The position numbers and the translations under genes were made by a program. The notes under the pieces were generated by a model. The model ran no database searches and was not told the DNA's origin. It saw only the letters and a program-made list of their open reading frames with translations. A stretch of DNA of 36,840 nucleotides from UBA1189 sp045660385. Lineage in GTDB: Bacteria; Bacteroidota; Bacteroidia; Bacteroidales; Bacteroidaceae. This document shows, one piece after another, positions 24,718-32,580 of this stretch (its first letter is position 1; every line of letters begins with the position of its first letter). The DNA is taken from the NCBI GenBank assembly GCA_045660385.1, contig JAZRDT010000135.1:1-36840 (forward strand), in the 5' to 3' direction.

Positions 24718-25626
24718 ATGGCAAAACAACGTACGATAAAAGAAAGCTTTTCGTTGTCAGGTAAGGGACTTCACACCGGATTGAACCTCACGGTAGAGTT
24801 CTGTCCTGCACCGGAAAACTATGGATACAAGATACAGCGTGTCGACGTAGAAGGCATGCCCATCATCGAAGCATTGGCCGAGAACGTAACCGAGACACAA
24901 CGTGGCACCGTACTCTCCAATGGCACCGAGCGCGTCAGCACGGTAGAGCATGGACTCTCTGCGCTTTATGCATTGGGAATCGACAATTGCCACATCAAGG
25001 TTAACGGTCCGGAGTTCCCCATCCTCGAGGGCAGCGCCAAGCTCTACATCGAGAACATTGAGCGTGTCGGCATCGTAGAGCAGGAGGCCGAGAAAGACTA
25101 TATTATAATCACCGCACCGGTAGAATACATCGACGAGAAAAGTGGTTCGACCCTCAAAATTGTTCCTGCTGATGAATTCGCCGTTAGCGTCATCGTTTCG
25201 TTCGATTCAAGCAGCATCAGCAACCAGCATGCCGAACTGCTCCATATGGAGGACTTCTCCACAGAGATTGCACCCTGCCGCACCTTCGTATTCGTGCGCG
25301 ACATCGAGCCATTGCTCGCTGCAGGTCTGATCAAGGGAGGCGACCTCGACAACTCCATCGTACTCTACGAGCGTGAAATGCCGCAGGACCGCTACGACCG
25401 TTTGGCCGATGCGATGAACATCCCTCGCATGGATGCAACCAAACTGGGATATATCAACCATCGTCCCTTGGTATGGGATAATGAGCCTGCACGTCATAAG
25501 TTGCTCGATGTTATCGGCGACATGTCGCTCGTAGGCAAACCCATCAAGGGACATATCGAAGCATATCGTCCTGGCCATCGAGTAAACAATCAGTTTGCAC
25601 GACTACTGCGAAAGTTGACAGAATGA
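24718..25626 (+). CDS. lpxC: UDP-3-O-acyl-N-acetylglucosamine deacetylase, without a FabZ domain
   Basis: The 302-residue zinc hydrolase performs the committed step of lipid A synthesis. Zinc ligands are H78 (STVEHG), H260 and D264 (RHKLLDVIGD), and the C-terminal GHIEAYRPGHRVNNQ block is present. In Bacteroidetes this gene is usually a fusion of about 460 residues with the FabZ 3-hydroxyacyl-ACP dehydratase. Here it ends at LLRKLTE and a TGA, just where the linker to FabZ would begin, and lpxA starts 68 bases later. So the dehydratase part is absent rather than frameshifted. FabZ activity must come from another locus. Confidence 0.95.
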   Translation: MAKQRTIKESFSLSGKGLHTGLNLTVEFCPAPENYGYKIQRVDVEGMPIIEALAENVTETQRGTVLSNGTERVSTVEHGLSALYALGIDNCHIKVNGPEFPILEGSAKLYIENIERVGIVEQEAEKDYIIITAPVEYIDEKSGSTLKIVPADEFAVSVIVSFDSSSISNQHAELLHMEDFSTEIAPCRTFVFVRDIEPLLAAGLIKGGDLDNSIVLYEREMPQDRYDRLADAMNIPRMDATKLGYINHRPLVWDNEPARHKLLDVIGDMSLVGKPIKGHIEAYRPGHRVNNQFARLLRKLTE

Positions 25627-25662
25627 GTATGAGCAGAGCCTACAGGATGGCTCATCCCATAC
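25627..25662 (+). promoter_or_regulatory. Stem-loop between lpxC and lpxA
   Basis: GTATG...GAGCC, an eight-base loop, then GGCTC...CATAC: two nested five-pair helices with a symmetrical four-base internal loop, immediately after the lpxC stop. There is no T-run, so it is probably not a terminator. It occupies the place where the FabZ-coding part would be in relatives. Confidence 0.45.
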
Positions 25663-25694
25663 CTCCAATTCATAACTCCTAATAAATAAAACGC

Positions 25695-26477
25695 ATGAGC
25701 AAAATCAGTCCATTAGCATATATCCACCCCGAAGCCATCATTGGCGAAAATGTAGAGATTGGCCCTTTCGTATACATTGACCGCAACGTAGTGATAGGCG
25801 ACAACAACGTCATCATGCCCAATGCCAATATCCTCTATGGTTCGCGCATTGGAAATGGAAACACCATATTCCCCGGTGCTGTCATCGGTGCCATACCGCA
25901 AGACCTCAAGTTCCGCGGCGAGGAGACCACGGCTGAGATTGGCGACAACAATACCATCCGTGAAAATGTCACCATCAATCGAGGCACAGCTGCCAAGGGA
26001 AGAACCATCGTTGGCAGTAACAATCTGCTCATGGAGGGTGTACACGTGGCACACGATACCATCGTAGGCAACGGATGCATCATTGGCAACCAAACCAAAT
26101 TGGCCGGTGAAGTAATTGTTGACGACTTTGCCATCATCAGTTCCACCGTGCTCATCCACCAGTTCTGCCGCATAGGAAGCTATGTTATGGTACAGGGTGG
26201 TTGCAAGAGCAGTAAGGAGATACCTCCCTACATCATAGCAGCTCGTGAGCCCATTTCATATTGCGGCATCAACCTTGTAGGTTTGCGCCGCCGCGGCTTC
26301 ACACGCGAGCAGATTGATACCATCCACCAAGCCTACCGCTACATCTATCAAAGCGGGCTCAACACCACAATGGCTATTGAGCGCATCAAGGAAGAAATGG
26401 AGATGACACCTGAAGTAGAATACATCATTTCATTCGTTGAAGGCGCCAAACGTGGCATCATCAAATACGAAGAATAA
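25695..26477 (+). CDS. lpxA: UDP-N-acetylglucosamine O-acyltransferase
   Basis: The 260-residue enzyme starts lipid A synthesis by acylating UDP-GlcNAc. Hexapeptide repeats fill residues about 5-190 (IHPEAIIGENVEIGPFVYIDRNVVIGDN), the catalytic histidine is H120 in VHVAHDTIVG, and GLRRRGFTREQID opens the helical C-terminus. It is the last lipid A gene of the lpxD-lpxC-lpxA group. Confidence 0.97.
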   Translation: MSKISPLAYIHPEAIIGENVEIGPFVYIDRNVVIGDNNVIMPNANILYGSRIGNGNTIFPGAVIGAIPQDLKFRGEETTAEIGDNNTIRENVTINRGTAAKGRTIVGSNNLLMEGVHVAHDTIVGNGCIIGNQTKLAGEVIVDDFAIISSTVLIHQFCRIGSYVMVQGGCKSSKEIPPYIIAAREPISYCGINLVGLRRRGFTREQIDTIHQAYRYIYQSGLNTTMAIERIKEEMEMTPEVEYIISFVEGAKRGIIKYEE

Positions 26478-26523
26478 CAACATATAATTAAGAATTAAGA
26501 AATCAGAATTAAAATCATAAATC

Positions 26524-27078
26524 ATGGTTTACCGTTTTACTATCATTTCTGACGAAGTTGACAACTTCCGCAGAGAAATCCAAATCGATTCAGAGGCTAC
26601 ATTCCTCGATTTCCATCGTGCAATTCTGCAGTCAGTGGGCTATGCCGACGACCAGATGACCTCATTCTTCGTATGTGACGAAAATTGGGAGAAGGAGACA
26701 GAAGTAACCCTCGAAGACATGGGCACCAGCTCTGACGAAGATAGCTGGATCATGGAAGAGACTCCACTGAACGAACTCCTCGAAGAGGAAAAGCAGCACC
26801 TGCTCTACATCTTCGATCCCTTGGCCGACCGTGCCTTCTTCATTGAACTCTCAGAAATGATTACCGGCAAGCATCTTGACGAACCCGTCTGCACCAAGCA
26901 GAAGGGCGATGCACCGCAGCATGTACTCGATTTCGACCAGCTCATGGCAGCACAGGTCAGCACCACTGCCTATGACGACACCTTCAGCGATGATGAAGGC
27001 TTCGACCTCGACGAACTCGACCCCGATGGTTTTGAGATGGGCACTGCAGCCGACTTTGACGACAGCATGCTTTACTAA
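26524..27078 (+). CDS. pRiA4b ORF-3-like (IS1096 TnpR passenger-like) acidic protein
   Basis: The 184-residue product starts MVYRFTIISDEVDNFRREIQIDSEATFLDFHRAILQSVGY, followed by a segment with HLLYIFDPLADRAFFIELSE. This is the pattern of the plasmid pRiA4b ORF-3 family, whose biochemical role is not known. The last 50 residues are strongly acidic (DDTFSDDEGFDLDELDPDGFE). It lies 46 bases after lpxA and before miaA. No transposase or ends of an element are present, so here it looks like a resident chromosomal gene. Confidence 0.8.
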   Translation: MVYRFTIISDEVDNFRREIQIDSEATFLDFHRAILQSVGYADDQMTSFFVCDENWEKETEVTLEDMGTSSDEDSWIMEETPLNELLEEEKQHLLYIFDPLADRAFFIELSEMITGKHLDEPVCTKQKGDAPQHVLDFDQLMAAQVSTTAYDDTFSDDEGFDLDELDPDGFEMGTAADFDDSMLY

Positions 27079-27085
27079 ATCAGTT

Positions 27086-27156
27086 GAGCGTTTAGCGTTT
27101 CATTGCCAACAATGGAAATCTCTACAGTTGAATGCTACATGAAGCCCTAAACGCTC
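27086..27156. repeat. Inverted repeat before miaA
   Basis: GAGCGTTTAG (27086-27095) and CTAAACGCTC (27147-27156) are perfect 10-base inverted copies separated by 51 bases, in the spacer between the pRiA4b-like gene and miaA. A related sequence, ACTAAACGC, lies before hydF (34292-34300). Confidence 0.5.
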
Positions 27157-27173
27157 AGCTCCCAACAAGATAG

Positions 27174-28070
27174 ATGAAGACCCTCGTTGTTCTCCTTGGC
27201 CCTACCGGTGTGGGAAAAACCGCGCTAAGCTTCGCCTTAGCCGAGCGGTTGGGCTCCCCTATCCTATCGGCCGACTCGCGCCAGCTATATCGCGAGATAC
27301 CTATTGGTACGGCGGCACCCACCAAGGAAGAGCAACAACGTGTCAAGCACTACTTCATCGGCACTCACCAACTCACCGATTACTACAGTGCAGCGCAATA
27401 CGAGATTGATGTACTGAAACTGACCGAAGAGTTATTCCGCACTCACGACACCCTGTTGCTCACAGGAGGCAGCATGATGTATATCGATGCCGTATGTAAG
27501 GGTATCGACGATATTCCCACCGTGGACGACATCACCCGACGTACCCTGCTCGACCGCTACGAACAAGAGGGATTGGAGCCGTTGGTCAACGAGCTGCGAT
27601 TGCTCGACCCCGAATACTACCGTATCGTAGACCTCAAGAATCCCAAACGCGTCATCCATGCACTGGAGATCTGCTACATGACGGGGCGTACCTACACCTC
27701 CTTTCGCACGCAAACGGCCAAAGAGCGCCCCTTCCGTATCATCAAGATAGGTCTGCGCCGCGAACGCGAAGAGCTCTACGACCGCATCAACCGTCGGGTC
27801 GATCAGATGATTGCCGACGGCCTCATCGACGAGGCTCGCCGTGTATATCCATACCGCCATCTCAACTCACTCAACACCGTAGGATACAAGGAACTGTTTG
27901 CTCACTTTGATGGCAGCTGCACATTGGAGTTTGCCATCGAAAAGATAAAGCAGAACAGCCGCATCTACTCACGCAAGCAGATGACCTGGTTCCGCCGCGA
28001 CGAAAGCATCCAATGGTTTCACCCCGATGACGAGGAAAGCATAATCAACTATGTCTTGGCAAACAAATAA
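27174..28070 (+). CDS. miaA: tRNA dimethylallyltransferase
   Basis: The 298-residue enzyme transfers a dimethylallyl group to A37 of tRNAs reading UNN codons. The P-loop GPTGVGKT is at 9-16, followed by SADSRQLYREIPIGTAAPT, the GGSMMYIDAV block and the C-terminal QNSRIYSRKQMTWFRRD tRNA-binding region. The length is normal. It precedes the hydrogenase gene by 49 bases. Confidence 0.97.
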   Translation: MKTLVVLLGPTGVGKTALSFALAERLGSPILSADSRQLYREIPIGTAAPTKEEQQRVKHYFIGTHQLTDYYSAAQYEIDVLKLTEELFRTHDTLLLTGGSMMYIDAVCKGIDDIPTVDDITRRTLLDRYEQEGLEPLVNELRLLDPEYYRIVDLKNPKRVIHALEICYMTGRTYTSFRTQTAKERPFRIIKIGLRREREELYDRINRRVDQMIADGLIDEARRVYPYRHLNSLNTVGYKELFAHFDGSCTLEFAIEKIKQNSRIYSRKQMTWFRRDESIQWFHPDDEESIINYVLANK

Positions 28071-28083
28071 AGCAGAATACAAC

Positions 28084-28091
28084 TAATTTTG
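28084..28091 (+). promoter_or_regulatory. -7 box of the hydrogenase gene
   Basis: TAATTTTG matches TAnnTTTG 28 bases before the ATG and 13 bases after the miaA stop. A -33 TTTG at normal spacing is not seen. Confidence 0.45.
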
Positions 28092-28119
28092 TCACAACAA
28101 AATCACAAGCACCAACCAC

Positions 28120-29568
28120 ATGGCAATTAAGAACAATGTAATGATAGTACGCCAAAAGCTGCTTACACGATTCGTAAGCCTTTGGAATGAGGGTCGATTG
28201 GAAGAAAACATTGACCGCGTGCCCATTGAGTTTGCCCCCCGCAACTCACAGGCAAGTGGCCGTTGCTGCATACACAAGAAACGTGCCGTACTGAAATACA
28301 AGTCACTACCGCTATTGGGCTACGACATGACCGATGAAACCGACGAACTGATGCCACTGGCCGACTACGCCAAGATGGCACTCGGCCGCACAGACCTGAA
28401 AGATAACATCATGTGCGTTATCGACGAGGCCTGCTCATCGTGCGTACGCACCAACTACGCCATCACCAACCTCTGCCGTGGATGCGAAGCCCGTTCGTGC
28501 GAACACTCATGTCCGAAAAATGCCATCGAGTTTGACCCCGACACCTCGCAGGGCCGCATCAACCATAAGGTATGCATCAGTTGTGGCAAGTGCTACGCAG
28601 CCTGCCCCTACCACGCCATCGTTTACATCCCTGTTCCTTGCGAGGAGGCCTGCCCCGTAGGCGCCATCTCCAAGGACGAATATGGCGTTGAGCACATTGA
28701 CGAGTCCAAGTGCATCTACTGCGGTAAGTGCATGAACGCTTGTCCCTTCGGAGCCATCTTCGAGATTTCACAGGTGTTCGACGTATTGCAAGCCATCCGC
28801 CGAGGCGAAGAGGTGGTAGCCATGGTAGCCCCCTCCATCCTCTCACAATACAACGCCCCCACCGAGCAGGTATACGGCGCCATCAAGGCCATCGGCTTCA
28901 AGGATGTCATCGAGGTGGCACGTGGCGCCGAGGTGACTACCGAGCGCGAAGCACACGAGTTTGCCGAGAAGCTTGCCGAGGGTCAGCCCTTCATGACCAC
29001 TTCATGCTGCCCCTCCTACATGGAGATGGCACGCAAGCATGCCCCCGACCTGCAGAAGTATATCTCATCCACCTACTCACCCATGGTGTACACCGCCGAC
29101 ATCGCTCGCGAGAAGTACCCCAATGCAAAGTTCGTCTTCGTAGGCCCCTGTATCGCCAAGCGTAAGGAGGCACGCCGCGACGACCTGCAGGGTAAGGTCC
29201 ACTTCGTCCTCACCTTCGAGGAGATACATGCCATGCTTAAGGGTATGAACATCGAGCTGGGCAATGAGCACATCCATGCCGTCGACTGCACCTCATGCCG
29301 CGCTGCCCACGGCTTTGCCGAGAATGGCGGTGTCACAGGAGCCGTGAAGCAGTTTGTGGGCGACTCGCTCGACTTCACCTCACTGCAGATAGCCGGCCTC
29401 AACAAGAAGAGCGTAGCCCTGCTCAAGGCCTATGGCAAGACCGGCAAGGCCCCCGCACAGTTCATCGAGGTCATGGCCTGCGAGGGCGGCTGCATCTCAG
29501 GTCCCAGCGTACACACCGCCTATGGCGATGGCAAGAAGACCTTTGATGCCGAGCTGAAGAAACGATAG
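28120..29568 (+). CDS. hydA: [FeFe]-hydrogenase catalytic subunit, group B-like
   Basis: The 482-residue protein interconverts protons and H2. The H-cluster motifs are L1 TSCCP (C296 and C297), L2 PCIAKRKEA (C344) and L3 MACEGGC (C454 and C458). The N-terminal half has several cysteine groups for electron-transfer clusters: 119/122/127/131, 152/155/158/162, 174/178 and 198/201/204/208, plus 105/108, enough for at least three [4Fe-4S] clusters. TSCCPSYMEM rather than TSCCPGW, together with this cysteine-rich N-terminus, fits the monomeric group B enzymes of anaerobic gut bacteria. No signal peptide, so it is cytoplasmic; the partner is probably ferredoxin. hydE follows. Confidence 0.92.
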   Translation: MAIKNNVMIVRQKLLTRFVSLWNEGRLEENIDRVPIEFAPRNSQASGRCCIHKKRAVLKYKSLPLLGYDMTDETDELMPLADYAKMALGRTDLKDNIMCVIDEACSSCVRTNYAITNLCRGCEARSCEHSCPKNAIEFDPDTSQGRINHKVCISCGKCYAACPYHAIVYIPVPCEEACPVGAISKDEYGVEHIDESKCIYCGKCMNACPFGAIFEISQVFDVLQAIRRGEEVVAMVAPSILSQYNAPTEQVYGAIKAIGFKDVIEVARGAEVTTEREAHEFAEKLAEGQPFMTTSCCPSYMEMARKHAPDLQKYISSTYSPMVYTADIAREKYPNAKFVFVGPCIAKRKEARRDDLQGKVHFVLTFEEIHAMLKGMNIELGNEHIHAVDCTSCRAAHGFAENGGVTGAVKQFVGDSLDFTSLQIAGLNKKSVALLKAYGKTGKAPAQFIEVMACEGGCISGPSVHTAYGDGKKTFDAELKKR

Positions 29569-29577
29569 TTTTGGGGA

Positions 29578-29652
29578 CAACAGACAACGGTCGACAGACA
29601 ACAGATGTTGCCATTCGGACGGTGACCGTAGACTGTTGACCGTTGTCCGTTG
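29578..29652. repeat. Long inverted repeat in the hydA-hydE spacer
   Basis: The arms 29578-29599 and 29631-29652 match at 19 of 22 positions when one is reverse-complemented, with a 31-base loop. The sequence GACCGTAGACTGTTGACC (at 29624) is also found in the hydG-hydF spacer (34089), where it is part of a tandem repeat; the identity extends over 22 bases. Confidence 0.7.
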
Positions 29653-29671
29653 ACCATAAACATTGAATATC

Positions 29672-30715
29672 ATGAAGGAACTGATTGAGCAGTTGGCATC
29701 ACACCACACCCTCGATGCTTCATCGATGGAAAGGCTGCTTGTACAAGCGGCTCACGATACCGACACACTCAATCATCTGCGCCATACAGCCGTCCGAATT
29801 GCCCAAGAGCAGTTCGGACGCGGCATATACATACGTGGCCTCATCGAGCTCTCCAGCTACTGCCATTGCAACTGCCTCTACTGCGGACTTCGCCGTAGCA
29901 ACCATCGCGCCCAGCGCTACCGCCTCACCCAAGAAGAGGTGCTTGCATGCTCCGACGAGGGCAACCGCCTAGGCTCCCGCACCTTCGTGCTACAGGCAGG
30001 CGAAGACGCCACACACACCGATGAGTGGCTCACTGCACTCGTCAGCGAGATACACCGTCGCTACCCCGAGGCAGCCATCACCCTCTCACTGGGCGAACGC
30101 AGCGAAGCCTCATACCTCAAACTGAAAGAGGCAGGTGCCCACCGCTACCTCCTGCGTCACGAAGCAGCCAACGAAGCCCTCTACACCTCGCTACACCCCC
30201 ATGGCCGTGGAGTCAGCCATCGCCTCAAGTGCGCCCAGTCGCTGCATCGCCTAGGATACCAACTCGGCTTGGGCATGATGGTAGGCGTCAAGGGACAAAC
30301 CATACAGCACCTCGTAGAAGACCTCAAACTGATAGAGCACATGCGCCCCGAGATGGTAGGCATAGGCCCCTTCATCCCCCATGCCGACACCCCCCTGGGC
30401 GACGAACCAGCAGGCACGCTCAACCTCACCCTCGCCACCCTTGCCATCGCCCGCCTGCTACTGCCCAGCGCCCTCATCCCCTCCACCACTGCTCTAGCCA
30501 CCCTCCATCCCCAAGGACGTATCGAGGGCATACTCTCAGGTGCCAACGTAGTGATGCCCAACCTCTCGCCCTCCGACGTGCGCACCAAGTACGCCATCTA
30601 CAATGGCAAAGCCTCGTGGGGTGCCGAAGCCGCCGAAGGACTCGCCACGCTGGAGGCAGAGCTCCACAGCATCGGCTACCACATAGACTACACTAGAGGA
30701 GATTACAAGAAATAG
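29672..30715 (+). CDS. hydE: [FeFe]-hydrogenase H-cluster maturase HydE (radical SAM)
   Basis: The product is 347 residues from the ATG at 29672; an in-frame TTG nine bases earlier is less likely. The radical-SAM cluster motif CX3CX2C is C64/C68/C71 in SSYCHCNCLYC. It is followed by LRRSNHRAQRYRLTQEEVL, the GEDATHTDEW segment and the ETIQHL-like KGQTIQHLVEDL, as in HydE. HydE acts in building the dithiomethylamine-containing diiron subcluster on HydF. It lies 103 bases after hydA and faces katA across a bidirectional terminator. Confidence 0.93.
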   Translation: MKELIEQLASHHTLDASSMERLLVQAAHDTDTLNHLRHTAVRIAQEQFGRGIYIRGLIELSSYCHCNCLYCGLRRSNHRAQRYRLTQEEVLACSDEGNRLGSRTFVLQAGEDATHTDEWLTALVSEIHRRYPEAAITLSLGERSEASYLKLKEAGAHRYLLRHEAANEALYTSLHPHGRGVSHRLKCAQSLHRLGYQLGLGMMVGVKGQTIQHLVEDLKLIEHMRPEMVGIGPFIPHADTPLGDEPAGTLNLTLATLAIARLLLPSALIPSTTALATLHPQGRIEGILSGANVVMPNLSPSDVRTKYAIYNGKASWGAEAAEGLATLEAELHSIGYHIDYTRGDYKK

Positions 30716-30826
30716 TAAGCGCGAATTATTCGTACATCCCCATACATCCCCCAAAATTACAGTCACCATCCATCACTCCTTCGCGGGAGAGTTATTTGTC
30801 ATAGGCTCCAACATAAAAAAAAGAGA

Positions 30827-30860
30827 CGCATGAGGCATACGACAATGTACCCTCATGCGC
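30827..30860. terminator. Bidirectional terminator between hydE and katA
   Basis: CGCATGAGG pairs with CCTCATGCG, with T-runs on both sides (TTTTTT on plus; TCTCTTTTTTTT on minus). It serves the convergent hydE and katA genes. Confidence 0.85.
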
Positions 30861-30886
30861 TTTTTTATGGTAAAAAGTGCGGCTTG

Positions 30887-32362
30887 TCACTCTCCGTCAT
30901 CGCTCTCCTTCATGGCCTCCTCCAAACTGATGCCTAAGGCTCGGGCTACGCCTTCGCCATAGCGAGGGTCGGCACGGTAGCAGTTGCGCACGTGGCGCTG
31001 CTTGATGAAGAGCTCGGCATCGCCCATGGCACAGGCCGTATTGGCAAAGAGGAGTTCCTGCTCATCGGGGGGCATGAGACGGAAGAGATTGCCGGGCTGG
31101 GTGTAATAGTCGTCATCGTAATCCCACTCGTTGTAGTTGTAGGCATCGCCATGGATGGGAAGCGGAGGCTCTTTGGTGTGGGGCGACTCCTTCCATTCGC
31201 CCCAGCTGTTGGGTTCGTAGCCTTTGGTGGAGCCGTAGTTGCCATCGACACGCATGGCACCGTCGCGATGGTAGGCGTGGAAGGGGCAGCGCGGACGGTT
31301 TACGGGTATCTGCTCCAGGTTCACTCCCAGGCGGTAGCGCTGAGCGTCGCCATAGGAGAAGAGTCGGCCCTGCAGCATCTTGTCGGGCGAGAAGCCTATG
31401 CCCTCGACCACGTTGATGGGGTTGAAGGCGGCCTGCTCCACCTCGGCAAAGTAGTTCTCGGGGTTGCGGTTGAGCTCCAGGATACCCACATCGTGCAAGG
31501 GGAAGTCGCCGTGGGGCCACACCTTGGTGAGGTCGAAGGGATTGATGTAGTAGTTCATGGCCTGCTCCTCGGTCATGAGCTGCACCTGGAAGAGCCAGCG
31601 GGGATAGTCGCCACGCTCGATGCTCTCGTAGAGGTCGCGCTGGTGCGACTCGCGGTCCTTGGCAATGATGGCTTCGGCCTCCTCGTCGGTGAGGTTCTTG
31701 ATGCCTTGAAGGGTGCGCAGGTGAAACTTCACCCAGGTGCGCTTATTATCCTTATTATAGAAGCTATAGGTGTGACTGCCGAAGCCATGCATGTGGCGGT
31801 ATGAGAGGGGGATGCCGCGCGGACTCATGGTGATGGTGACCTGGTGCAAAGCCTCGGGAAGGAGGGTCCAGAAGTCCCAGTTGTTCGATGCGCTGCGCAT
31901 ACCTGTGCGTGGGTCGCGCTTGATGGCGTGGTTGAGGTCGGGGAACTTCAGCGGGTCGCGCAAGAAGAATACGGGGGTGTTGTTGCCCACGAGGTCCCAG
32001 TTGCCCTCTTCGGTGTAGAACTTCATGGCAAAGCCACGGATGTCGCGTTCGGCATCGGCGGCACCGCGCTCGCCCGCCACGGTGGAGAAGCGCACGAAAC
32101 ACTCGGTCTGCTTGCCCACCTGGCTGAAGATGGCGGCACGGGTATACTGCGTGATGTCGTGCGTCACGGTAAAGGTTCCGTAGGCTCCCGCTCCCTTGGC
32201 GTGCATGCGGCGTTCGGGAATTACCTCGCGGTCGAAGTGGGCGAGTTTCTCTATCAGCCAAGGGTCTTGTAGGAGGATGGGGCCACGCTGTCCGGCGGTC
32301 TGCGAGTTTTGGTTGTCGGCCACCGGGCGTCCGTTGGCCGTGGTCAATCGATTCTTTTCCAT
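30887..32362 (-). CDS. katA: Heme catalase (small-subunit, clade 3 type)
   Basis: The 491-residue enzyme splits hydrogen peroxide. The catalytic His is H54 in RRMHAKGAGAYG, the conserved Asn is N127 in LVGNNTPVFFLRDP, and the proximal heme ligand is Y337 in RLFSYGDAQRYRLG. The frame is open for 42 codons further upstream, but homologous sequence begins at MEKNRLTTANGRPVADNQNS, so the ATG at 32362 is taken. It is a cytoplasmic enzyme without signal. It lies between hydE and hydG on the opposite strand, so it interrupts the hydrogenase gene group. Confidence 0.96.
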   Translation of the reverse strand: MEKNRLTTANGRPVADNQNSQTAGQRGPILLQDPWLIEKLAHFDREVIPERRMHAKGAGAYGTFTVTHDITQYTRAAIFSQVGKQTECFVRFSTVAGERGAADAERDIRGFAMKFYTEEGNWDLVGNNTPVFFLRDPLKFPDLNHAIKRDPRTGMRSASNNWDFWTLLPEALHQVTITMSPRGIPLSYRHMHGFGSHTYSFYNKDNKRTWVKFHLRTLQGIKNLTDEEAEAIIAKDRESHQRDLYESIERGDYPRWLFQVQLMTEEQAMNYYINPFDLTKVWPHGDFPLHDVGILELNRNPENYFAEVEQAAFNPINVVEGIGFSPDKMLQGRLFSYGDAQRYRLGVNLEQIPVNRPRCPFHAYHRDGAMRVDGNYGSTKGYEPNSWGEWKESPHTKEPPLPIHGDAYNYNEWDYDDDYYTQPGNLFRLMPPDEQELLFANTACAMGDAELFIKQRHVRNCYRADPRYGEGVARALGISLEEAMKESDDGE

Positions 32363-32512
32363 TGTTAAAGCTTTTGTTTTATTACCTGTTTTATATGAGC
32401 AGATGAGTTTACCTTTCATTAACAACCGAAGCGGAGGAATGTTTTGCGCTAATAACGTATATATATATCCAAACAACTTCAGAGCCATGCAATAAAAGAA
32501 CCTACCTCATGC

Positions 32513-32543
32513 TTGCGCGAATCGAAGAAAACATGTACCTTTA
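32513..32543 (+). promoter_or_regulatory. Possible hydG promoter
   Basis: TTG (32513-32515), 20 bases, TACCTTTA (32536-32543), one mismatch from TAnnTTTG, 37 bases before the ATG in the divergent katA-hydG spacer. No convincing katA promoter box was found on the other strand. Confidence 0.4.
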
Positions 32544-32580
32544 CCGATGAATAGGAATACAACGCTGAAAAGAGTGAAAG

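Noticed and set aside
26524..27078. Insertion sequence around the pRiA4b ORF-3/TnpR passenger-like gene
   Set aside because: No transposase, terminal inverted repeats or target duplications are visible. The 27086-27156 inverted repeat lies only on one side.
30992..31804. 270-codon plus-strand frame opposite katA
   Set aside because: Val/Gly/Ala-rich antisense shadow of the catalase, which has all catalytic residues on the minus strand.
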